In this document: in pieces, positions 1 through 7,052 of the stretch
Layout of the letters: every line of letters begins with the position of its first letter
Position numbering within the stretch: the first letter of the stretch is position 1
Source: Alphaproteobacteria bacterium
GTDB lineage: Bacteria; Pseudomonadota; Alphaproteobacteria; Sphingomonadales; Sphingomonadaceae
DNA: 13,657 nt
Reading direction: 5' to 3'
NCBI GenBank assembly: GCA_018828205.1
Contig: JAHJWA010000189.1
Span: 1 to 13,657, forward strand
The notes under the pieces: model-generated
The model's input: only the letters and a program-made list of their open reading frames with translations
The model's database searches: none
What the model was told of the DNA's origin: nothing
Position numbers and translations under genes: made by a program

Positions 1-150
1 CAGGAGCACAGCGTCGTGCTGATCCGCGGCGGTCGTGTCCGCGATCTTCCCGGCGTGCGCTACCACGTGCTGCGCGGCGTGCTCGATACGCAGGGCGTCA
101 AGGACCGCAAGAAGTCGCGGTCGAAGTACGGGGCCAAGCGGCCGAAGTGA
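1..150 (+). CDS. rpsL: 30S ribosomal protein S12, C-terminal part
   Basis: This is the last 49 residues of S12, the decoding-centre protein of the small subunit; the gene begins outside the window. The frame opens at base 1 and ends in TGA at 148-150. It carries the S12 hallmarks QEHSVVLIRGGRV, DLPGVRYH and the terminal RSKYGAKRPK. The aspartate corresponding to E. coli Asp89 (with Met counted), which RimO methylthiolates, is present at codon 43-45. The residue just before it, codon CGC at 40-42, is Arg where E. coli has Lys88; Lys-to-Arg here is a known streptomycin-resistance change. In E. coli S12 is the first gene of the str operon, and rpsG follows here. The identity is secure from motif identity alone. 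Only the resistance phenotype is inferred. Confidence 0.97.
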   Translation, partial: QEHSVVLIRGGRVRDLPGVRYHVLRGVLDTQGVKDRKKSRSKYGAKRPK

Positions 151-175
151 CCTTGCGCGGCATTCGACCCTCCGT

Positions 176-283
176 CGTCATCCCAGCGAAAGCTGGGATC
201 CGGTTCGGCGGGGTGCGAAGCCCGATGGTCTGTTTCAACCGGAGCGTTACCGGACGCAGATCCCAGCTTTCGCTGGGATGACG
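176..283. repeat. REP/BIME-like inverted repeat pair in the rpsL-rpsG spacer
   Basis: A 25-bp segment at 176-200 is repeated as its exact reverse complement at 259-283, with 58 nt between. Each arm contains its own hairpin: ATCCCAGC, loop GAAA, GCTGGGAT at 180-199, and its mirror at 260-279. Two inverted REP units around a short spacer is the usual form of a bacterial interspersed mosaic element, which RAYT-type transposases mobilise in other bacteria. Spurious translations of it give the strings HPSESWD and IPAFAGMT, which I recall as common in junk ORFs of sphingomonads. The remainder of the 151-341 spacer holds a possible 6-bp hairpin (295-300 with 316-321) and the rpsG Shine-Dalgarno AGAAGGA at 328-334. 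Confidence 0.85.
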
Positions 284-341
284 TTCGGGACGGAGAGCGC
301 CCAGCGAGGCGCGCCGCGCTCCCGGATAGAAGGAATTTGCA

Positions 342-812
342 ATGTCACGTCGTCGTCGTCCCGAAAAGCGGGTGATCCTGCCCGATCCCAAGTTCGGGGA
401 TCAGATCCTGTCGAAATTCATGAACAACCTCATGCTCGACGGCAAGAAGGCCGTCGCCGAGGGGATCGTCTACACCGCGCTCGACACCGTCGAGGAGAAG
501 GCCAAGGCGAACCCGATCGAGCTGTTCCACACCGCGCTCGAGAACGTGAAGCCGCAGGTCGAGGTGCGTTCGCGCCGCGTCGGCGGTGCCACCTATCAGG
601 TGCCGGTCGAGGTGCGGCCCGAGCGCGCCCAGGCGCTCGCGATGCGCTGGGTCATCTCCGCCGCGCGCGGTCGTCCCGAGACCACCATGTCGGCGCGCCT
701 CTCGGGCGAGCTGATGGATGCCGCCAACAACCGCGGCAACGCGGTCAAGAAGCGCGAAGACGCCCACCGCATGGCGGACGCCAACCGCGCCTTCTCGCAC
801 TACCGCTGGTAG
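342..812 (+). CDS. rpsG: 30S ribosomal protein S7
   Basis: This encodes 156 residues, the normal length for bacterial S7. S7 is a primary 16S rRNA binder that nucleates the 30S head and lies near the exit site. The N-terminal MSRRRRPEKR is followed by the S7 family signature starting at residue 15 (DPKFGDQILSKFMNNL), then VGGATYQVPVEV and the C-terminal FSHYRW. The start is ATG at 342, with AGAAGGA at 328-334 placed 7 nt upstream. It lies in the str cluster between rpsL and fusA. In E. coli S7 represses its own operon by binding the rpsL-rpsG spacer; here that spacer carries a repeat element, so whether this control exists is open. Confidence 0.98.
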   Translation: MSRRRRPEKRVILPDPKFGDQILSKFMNNLMLDGKKAVAEGIVYTALDTVEEKAKANPIELFHTALENVKPQVEVRSRRVGGATYQVPVEVRPERAQALAMRWVISAARGRPETTMSARLSGELMDAANNRGNAVKKREDAHRMADANRAFSHYRW

Positions 813-821
813 CGGCCCTCA

Positions 822-901
822 GAGGACCGCCCCGGCATCCGGCCCTGGCATCCGTTCGTGTCGAGCGCAGTCGAGACACGGGTGGACGCGGGGCGGTCTT
901 C
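822..901. repeat. 80-nt palindromic element in the rpsG-fusA spacer
   Basis: The outer arms 822-834 and 889-901 pair over 13 bp with one G-T wobble (core GACCGCCCC against GGGGCGGTC). Nested inside, 851-862 pairs with 875-886 over 12 bp including three G-T wobbles (core CGTGTC against GACACG), enclosing a 12-nt loop that contains TCGA twice. The left internal segment has a direct repeat GGCATCCG at 834-841 and 847-854. The core reads VRVERSRDT in a spurious frame, a string I recall from non-coding repeats of sphingomonad genomes. No T-run follows, so it does not look like an intrinsic terminator. It is probably a second interspersed repeat family distinct from the one at 176-283. Confidence 0.65.
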
Positions 902-963
902 ATAAGGTCACACGAAGCACCATATGGGGGTCGCCCGTCCCGGGGCCCCTGAGCAAGCACGAA

Positions 964-1003
964 CCCGCCCAGGCCCGCCCAGGCCCGCCCCGGCCCGCAC
1001 CGG
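964..1003. repeat. Four tandem copies of a 10-bp unit
   Basis: The unit CCCGCCCAGG occurs exactly at 964-973 and 974-983, then as CCCGCCCCGG at 984-993 and CCCGCACCGG at 994-1003. It is a small tandem array that ends 35 nt before the fusA start codon and outside any convincing reading frame. Copy number in such arrays can vary by slippage. Confidence 0.85.
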
Positions 1004-1038
1004 TACGAACCGCCTCCGTTTCGCATAAGGAATTCCAC

Positions 1039-3132
<2,094 letters not shown>

Positions 3133-3152
3133 GGCAAGCGATACAGCTAGGG

Positions 3153-3178
3153 GCGGCGCCTGTTTCGGCGGGTGCCGC
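3153..3178 (+). promoter_or_regulatory. GC-rich hairpin in the fusA-tuf spacer
   Basis: GCGGCGCC at 3153-3160 pairs with GGTGCCGC at 3171-3178 (8 bp, one G-T wobble) around a 10-nt loop. It is not followed directly by a T-run; the nearest T-rich stretch is at 3199-3203. It may be an mRNA processing or stability element that uncouples tuf levels from fusA. A complete terminator is not supported. Confidence 0.4.
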
Positions 3179-3222
3179 GTTTCCCCGCACAGAATCAATT
3201 TTTGAACAGAGGTTAGAGTAAA

Positions 3223-4413
3223 ATGGCCAAGGAAAAATTCCAGCGGAACAAGCCGCACTGCAACATCGGCACCATCGGTCACGTCGATCACGGTAAGACC
3301 ACGCTGACTGCGGCGATCACCAAGGTGATGGCGGAAACCTTCGGCGGCGCTGCCGTCGATTTCGCCAACATCGACAAGGCTCCCGAAGAGCGCGAGCGCG
3401 GCATCACGATCTCGACCGCTCACGTCGAATACGAAACCGAGAAGCGCCACTACGCGCATGTCGATTGCCCGGGCCACGCCGACTATGTGAAGAACATGAT
3501 CACCGGCGCCGCGCAGATGGATGGCGCGATCCTGGTGGTGAACGCTGCCGACGGCCCGATGCCCCAGACCCGCGAGCACATCCTGCTCGCCCGTCAGGTC
3601 GGCGTGCCGCAGTTGGTGGTCTACCTCAACAAGGTCGACCAAGTCGACGACGAGGAGCTGCTCGAGCTCGTCGAACTCGAAGTTCGCGAACTGCTTTCGG
3701 CCTATGATTTCGACGGCGACAACATTCCGATCGTCAAGGGTTCGGCTCTGGCCGCTCTGGAAGGTCGCGACGAGGCGATCGGCGAGAGCTCGATCAAGGC
3801 GCTGATGGAAGCGGTCGATTCCTACATCCCGCAGCCCGAGCGTCCGGTCGACAAGCCCTTCCTGATGCCGATCGAGGACGTGTTCTCGATCTCGGGTCGC
3901 GGCACGGTCGTCACCGGCCGTATCGAGACCGGTATCGTCAACGTGGGCGACGAATGCGAAATCGTCGGCATCAAGGACACGACCAAGACCGTCGTGACCG
4001 GCGTCGAAATGTTCCGCAAGCTGCTCGATCGCGGTGAAGCCGGCGACAACGTCGGTGCCCTGATCCGCGGTATCGCGCGTGAAGACGTCGAGCGTGGCCA
4101 GGTTCTGGCCAAGCCCGGTTCGGTCAACCCGCACACCGAGTTCAGCGCCGAAGTCTACGTGCTGTCGAAGGACGAGGGTGGCCGTCACACGCCGTTCTTC
4201 GCCAACTACCGCCCGCAGTTCTACTTCCGCACCACCGACGTCACCGGCGAGGTCATCCTCCCCGAGGGCACCGAGATGGTGATGCCTGGTGATAACGTGA
4301 CCATCGGCGTCAAGCTGATCGCACCGATCGCCATGGACGAGGGCCTTCGCTTCGCCATCCGTGAAGGTGGCCGGACCGTCGGTTCTGGGGTTGTCAGCAG
4401 CATCACGAAGTAA
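3223..4413 (+). CDS. tuf: Translation elongation factor Tu
   Basis: This encodes 396 residues, the usual EF-Tu length. EF-Tu is the GTPase that delivers aminoacyl-tRNA to the ribosomal A site. Visible motifs are the P-loop GHVDHGKT at 19-26, RGITI at 59-63, DCPGH at 81-85 with the catalytic His85, NKVD at 136-139 and GSAL at 173-176. Domain 2 and 3 sequences follow (GRGTVVTGRIETG, and GGRHTPFFANYRPQFYFRTTDVTG). The start is ATG at 3223, with a weak AGAGG at 3208-3212 about 10 nt upstream. It is the last gene of the str cluster and is followed by two hairpins, the second with a clear T-run. A second tuf copy elsewhere is possible but not visible here. Confidence 0.98.
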   Translation: MAKEKFQRNKPHCNIGTIGHVDHGKTTLTAAITKVMAETFGGAAVDFANIDKAPEERERGITISTAHVEYETEKRHYAHVDCPGHADYVKNMITGAAQMDGAILVVNAADGPMPQTREHILLARQVGVPQLVVYLNKVDQVDDEELLELVELEVRELLSAYDFDGDNIPIVKGSALAALEGRDEAIGESSIKALMEAVDSYIPQPERPVDKPFLMPIEDVFSISGRGTVVTGRIETGIVNVGDECEIVGIKDTTKTVVTGVEMFRKLLDRGEAGDNVGALIRGIAREDVERGQVLAKPGSVNPHTEFSAEVYVLSKDEGGRHTPFFANYRPQFYFRTTDVTGEVILPEGTEMVMPGDNVTIGVKLIAPIAMDEGLRFAIREGGRTVGSGVVSSITK

Positions 4414-4418
4414 TATAG

Positions 4419-4470
4419 AGCGCGCGTCGCGACCGGAGATTCGTCTCCAGCGGCGCGCGCTTTAAAGTTT
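4419..4470 (+). terminator. First hairpin after tuf, possible intrinsic terminator
   Basis: AGCGCGCGTCGC at 4419-4430 pairs with 4450-4461 over 12 bp with one G-T wobble. Inside it a second stem, GGAGA (4435-4439) with TCTCC (4444-4448), closes a TTCG tetraloop. The tail is CTTTAAAGTTT, so the T-tract is interrupted. It begins five bases after the tuf stop codon. It is a strong structure with a mediocre tail. Confidence 0.65.
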
Positions 4471-4473
4471 GAG

Positions 4474-4525
4474 GAGGGCCGCCCCTCACCGGTTTATCGG
4501 TTGGGTGGGGCGGTTCTCTTTTTTT
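4474..4525 (+). terminator. Second hairpin after tuf with T7 tail: terminator or S10-operon attenuator
   Basis: The core stem is CCGCCCC at 4479-4485 with GGGGCGG at 4507-4513. It extends outward through GAGGG and TTCTC (4474-4478 with 4514-4518), giving a 12-bp stem with two G-T pairs, followed by seven T residues at 4519-4525. The loop can form an extra ACCG/CGGT stem. This is the best intrinsic terminator in the window. It lies only 44 nt before the rpsJ start codon, so it either ends the str transcript or acts as an attenuator for the downstream operon. Confidence 0.8.
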
Positions 4526-4569
4526 GGAGGTCTCCGGGCTTCCTTGGCTCTTTCGCATCGGTATAGGTA

Positions 4570-4881
4570 ATGGAAGCTCAGAATATCCGCATTCGCCTCA
4601 AGGCGTTCGACCACCGCGTTCTCGACCAGGCAACTGGCGAAATCGCCGAAACCGCACGTCGCACGGGTGCTCTTATTCGTGGCCCCATTCCCATGCCGAC
4701 GCGTATCGAGAAGTTCACCGTGAACCGCGGCCCGCACATCGACAAGAAGTCGCGCGAGCAGTTCGAGGTGCGTACCTACAAGCGACTGCTGGACATTGTG
4801 CAGCCGAACGCCCAGACGGTCGACGCGCTGATGAAGCTCGACCTCGCTGCCGGCGTTAACGTCGAAATCAAGCTCGCCTGA
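4570..4881 (+). CDS. rpsJ: 30S ribosomal protein S10
   Basis: This encodes 103 residues, the standard S10 length. S10 is part of the 30S head and also acts as NusE in antitermination complexes with NusB. The recognisable core is IRIRLKAFDHRVLDQ at the N-terminus, RGPIPMPTRIEKFTV in the middle and VRTYKRLLDI towards the end. ATG at 4570 gives MEAQNIRIRLKAF. The ribosome-binding site is poor (AGG at 4565-4567 only). It is the first gene of the S10 operon, placed between a terminator-type hairpin and an unusually long spacer before rplC. The identity is secure. Confidence 0.97.
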   Translation: MEAQNIRIRLKAFDHRVLDQATGEIAETARRTGALIRGPIPMPTRIEKFTVNRGPHIDKKSREQFEVRTYKRLLDIVQPNAQTVDALMKLDLAAGVNVEIKLA

Positions 4882-5006
4882 GCGAGTTTCCGAAGGGCCC
4901 CGGTTCGACCCGGCGCCCGGTCCTCCCGGTGGGACCTTAAACGACCGGGGAATTTCAAGCCCGCCCCCTAGGCGGCACGAGTTTTCCGCCCTAGCGGGAA
5001 GATCGT

Positions 5007-5030
5007 TCGAAGAGCGAAGTCGCTCTTTGA
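5007..5030 (+). promoter_or_regulatory. Stable hairpin inside the rpsJ-rplC spacer
   Basis: Bases 5007-5016 pair with 5021-5030 over 10 bp (one G-T wobble; core AAGAGCG with CGCTCTT) around an AAGT loop. No T-run follows, so it is more likely an RNA structural element than a terminator. Confidence 0.55.
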
Positions 5031-5180
5031 GGTAAGGGATACCGCCGGATTTATCCGGGTCTGCGTCCCCCGTCTCGTTCCCACGGCCATCCGGCCCGAC
5101 GGAGCACTCGGCCCGGACGGGGCTCGCATCGCATTTATGGGCCGAATTGGACCGCCGGGGTTGAACCCGGTTGTTCGCAA

Positions 5181-5201
5181 GCACCCGGATGGGCCGGGTG
5201 C
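5181..5201 (+). promoter_or_regulatory. Perfect 8-bp hairpin just upstream of the rplC ribosome-binding site
   Basis: GCACCCGG at 5181-5188 and CCGGGTGC at 5194-5201 are exact complements around a 5-nt loop. Eight bases later comes AGGAG at 5210-5214, then ATG at 5223. The tail CTCTGTTT has some T residues, so weak terminator activity is an alternative to translational control. Confidence 0.55.
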
Positions 5202-5222
5202 CTCTGTTTAGGAGTTCTGACG

Positions 5223-6110
5223 ATGCGCACAGGCGTTATCGCGAAAAAAGTCGGGATGACCCGCCTCTTCCAGGAGGACGGTCGGCACGTGCCGGTTACC
5301 GTTCTGTCGCTGGAAGATTGCCAGGTTACATTGCATCGCACCGCCGACCGGGATGGCTATTACGCCGTCCAGCTCGGTGCCGGCGAAGCCAAGCACAAGA
5401 ACGTCAACAAGCCGCAGCGCGAAGCTTTCGCCAAGGCTGAAGTCGGCCTCAAGATGAAGGTCGCCGAATTCCGCGTGGATGGCGAAGACGCCCTCCTGCC
5501 GGTCGGTGCCCGCATCTCCGCCGAGCATTTCATCGCCGGCCAGAAGGTCGACATCACCGGCCACACGCAGGGCAAGGGCTTCGCCGGCGCCATGAAGCGT
5601 TGGAACTTCGGTGGTCTGCGCGCTACCCACGGCGTCTCGCTCTCGCACCGTTCGCACGGTTCGACCGGCCAGCGCCAGGATCCGGGCAAGGTGTTCAAGG
5701 GCAAGAAGATGGCCGGCCACATGGGCGACCGTCAGCGCACCCAGCAGAACCTCGAGATCGTGCGCACCGACGCCGAACGCGGCCTGCTCTTCGTCAAGGG
5801 CTCGGTCCCGGGCGCGAAGAACGGCTGGATGCTGGTTCGCGACTCCGTCAAGATCAAGCACTCCGAGGATCTGCCGTTCCCGGGCGTCATGCGGCGCAAC
5901 CAGGACGAGTTCGCTCACGAAGAGGCCGATGCCGGTCTTATCGAGAGCAATGCCGATCACGCCGTGAACCCGGAAGTTTCGGTCGAGCAGCAGGAAAAGC
6001 TGATGGACCAGCAGCAGGCCGGCGCCGACGCCGAGCCGGGTGCTGCCCAAGATGACACCAGCACCACGCCGAGCGCCGACAAGGCCGACGGCGAGAACAA
6101 GGAGGGCTGA
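5223..6110 (+). CDS. rplC: 50S ribosomal protein L3 with long acidic C-terminal tail
   Basis: This encodes 295 residues, where E. coli L3 has 209. L3 is an early-assembly 23S rRNA binder whose loop reaches towards the peptidyl transferase centre. The core spans residues 1 to about 225, with GVIAKKVGMTRLF, the SHRSHGSTGQRQDPGKVFKGKKMAGHMG loop region (139-168) and the Gln at 150 equivalent to the PrmB-methylated Gln of E. coli. Residues from about 226 to 295 are an extra tail rich in Glu, Asp, Gln and Ala (AHEEADAGLIE, QQEKLMDQQQ, DKADGENKEG) and likely disordered. The start is ATG at 5223 with AGGAG 8 nt upstream. The gene follows the long structured spacer and lies 3 nt before rplD. Confidence 0.96.
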   Translation: MRTGVIAKKVGMTRLFQEDGRHVPVTVLSLEDCQVTLHRTADRDGYYAVQLGAGEAKHKNVNKPQREAFAKAEVGLKMKVAEFRVDGEDALLPVGARISAEHFIAGQKVDITGHTQGKGFAGAMKRWNFGGLRATHGVSLSHRSHGSTGQRQDPGKVFKGKKMAGHMGDRQRTQQNLEIVRTDAERGLLFVKGSVPGAKNGWMLVRDSVKIKHSEDLPFPGVMRRNQDEFAHEEADAGLIESNADHAVNPEVSVEQQEKLMDQQQAGADAEPGAAQDDTSTTPSADKADGENKEG

Positions 6111-6113
6111 CCC

Positions 6114-6737
6114 ATGAAGGTGAAGGTCCAGAATATCGACGGCAAGGCGTCGGGCGATATCGAACTCGACGATGCCGTGTTCGGGGTGGAGCCGCGTGCT
6201 GACATCCTGCACCGGGTCGTCACCTGGCAGCTCGAGAACCGTCGCGGCACCGCCCGCGCGGCGCGCGAGCGGTCGGATGTCAACCGTACGGGCAAGAAGT
6301 TCGTCCGCCAGAAAGGTACCGGCGGCGCCCGTCACGGCGACCGTGGCGCTCCGATCTTCATCGGCGGCGGCAAGGCCCATGGCCCGCGTCGGCGCGAGTT
6401 CGAGCAGTCGCTCAACAAGAAGGTCCGCGCGCTCGGTCTCAAGATGGCGCTCTCGAGCAAGGCCAAGGAAGGCCTGATCATCCTCGACAGCCTCGATCTC
6501 ACCGATGCCAAGACCAAGGCGCTCAAGGGTCAGTTCGACAAGAACGGCTGGAGCGGCAAGGTGCTGTTTATCGACGGCGAGACCGTGAACGACGGCTTCC
6601 AGAAGGCGGCGCGCAACCTGCCGGGGATCAACATGCTCCCCGCGGTCGGCGCCAATGTCTACGACATCCTGAAGCACGACACGCTGATCCTCACCAAGGA
6701 TGCGGTCGCAAAGCTGGAGGCCCGGTTCAATGGCTAA
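6114..6737 (+). CDS. rplD: 50S ribosomal protein L4
   Basis: This encodes 207 residues, close to E. coli's 201. L4 binds 23S rRNA domain I and its extended loop lines the peptide exit tunnel. The loop is visible at about residues 44-90 (RRGTARAARERSDVNRTGKKF, then RQKGTGGARHGDRGAPIFIGGG). Shine-Dalgarno GGAGG at 6101-6105 lies inside the end of rplC, 8 nt before ATG. The stop codon overlaps the rplW start by 8 nt. In gammaproteobacteria L4 is also the autogenous repressor of the S10 operon through a leader before rpsJ; whether it acts here is unknown. Confidence 0.97.
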   Translation: MKVKVQNIDGKASGDIELDDAVFGVEPRADILHRVVTWQLENRRGTARAARERSDVNRTGKKFVRQKGTGGARHGDRGAPIFIGGGKAHGPRRREFEQSLNKKVRALGLKMALSSKAKEGLIILDSLDLTDAKTKALKGQFDKNGWSGKVLFIDGETVNDGFQKAARNLPGINMLPAVGANVYDILKHDTLILTKDAVAKLEARFNG

Positions 6738-7038
6738 GAAGCAGGAAGTGGACGCGCGTCACTACGACGTGATTCTCGCGCCCCACATCACCGAGAAGTC
6801 GACGATGGCGTCCGAGCACAATGCGGTCGTCTTCAAGGTCGCGAATGATGCAACGAAGCCGCAGATCAAAGAAGCGGTCGAGGCGATCTACGACAAGAAA
6901 GTCGTGGGCGTGAACACCATCGTGACCAAGGGCAAGACCAAACGCTGGAAGGGCAGGTCCTACAAGCGTTCCGACGTGAAGAAGGCGATCGTCACCCTCG
7001 CCGAGGGTGAAATGATCGACATCACGAGCGGTATCTGA
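6730..7038 (+). CDS. rplW: 50S ribosomal protein L23
   Basis: This encodes 102 residues, about the family norm. L23 sits at the tunnel exit and docks trigger factor and SRP. The sequence MAKKQEVDARHYDVILAPHITEKS leads into the family pattern with VFKVANDATKPQIKEAVEAIY and VVGVNTIVTKGKTKRWKGRSYKRSDVKKAIVTL. I chose ATG at 6730 rather than an in-frame ATG at 6700, because GGAGG at 6716-6720 is 9 nt before it and the upstream ten codons lie inside rplD and do not resemble L23. The 8-nt overlap ATGGCTAA with rplD suggests translational coupling. Confidence 0.96.
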   Translation: MAKKQEVDARHYDVILAPHITEKSTMASEHNAVVFKVANDATKPQIKEAVEAIYDKKVVGVNTIVTKGKTKRWKGRSYKRSDVKKAIVTLAEGEMIDITSGI

Positions 7039-7052
7039 GGGGCTAGGAACCA

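Larger units (their letters stand above)
4882..5222 (+). promoter_or_regulatory. 341-nt structured non-coding spacer between rpsJ and rplC
   Basis: No convincing gene lies here on either strand; the open frames on the minus strand are compositionally biased and run across flanking genes. The stretch is rich in potential RNA stems. CCCCGGT at 4898-4904 pairs with ACCGGGG at 4944-4950 and encloses GGTCC/GGACC (4919-4923 with 4932-4936). A 10-bp hairpin lies at 5007-5030 and a 5-bp hairpin at 5045-5058. CCCCGTC at 5068-5074 pairs with GACGGGG at 5116-5122. An 8-bp hairpin at 5181-5201 precedes the rplC Shine-Dalgarno AGGAG (5210-5214). It may be a leader RNA controlling rplC and the genes after it, or it may contain an internal promoter. 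The only promoter-like pair I see, TTGAGG at 5027 and TTTATC at 5050, is weak. Confidence 0.55.

Noticed and set aside
98..391. Small minus-strand frame with HPSESWD and RIPAFAGMT strings
   Set aside because: Those strings are the translation of the inverted repeat at 176-283, and the rest overlaps rpsL and rpsG. It is not a gene.
718..1038. Upstream in-frame extension of fusA
   Set aside because: The extra ~107 codons overlap rpsG and the repeat-rich spacer. EF-G homology and the AAGGA site both place the start at 1039.
4526..4569. A promoter for rpsJ (TTGGCT and TATAGG)
   Set aside because: The two motifs are only 12 bp apart, far from the usual 16-18 bp, and would leave almost no leader before the ATG.
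4486..5184. Minus-strand open frames across the rpsJ-rplC spacer (also 4968-5180)
   Set aside because: They extend antisense through rpsJ or stop within the structured spacer, have low-complexity Arg/Pro/Gly composition, and lack a credible ribosome-binding site. The stem-loops explain the sequence better.
5898..6107. L3 C-terminal extension as a frameshift or read-through artefact
   Set aside because: The tail has coding-like codon use, keeps the frame, and ends in a stop placed 3 nt before rplD with the rplD Shine-Dalgarno embedded in it, so it looks like a genuine part of the gene.
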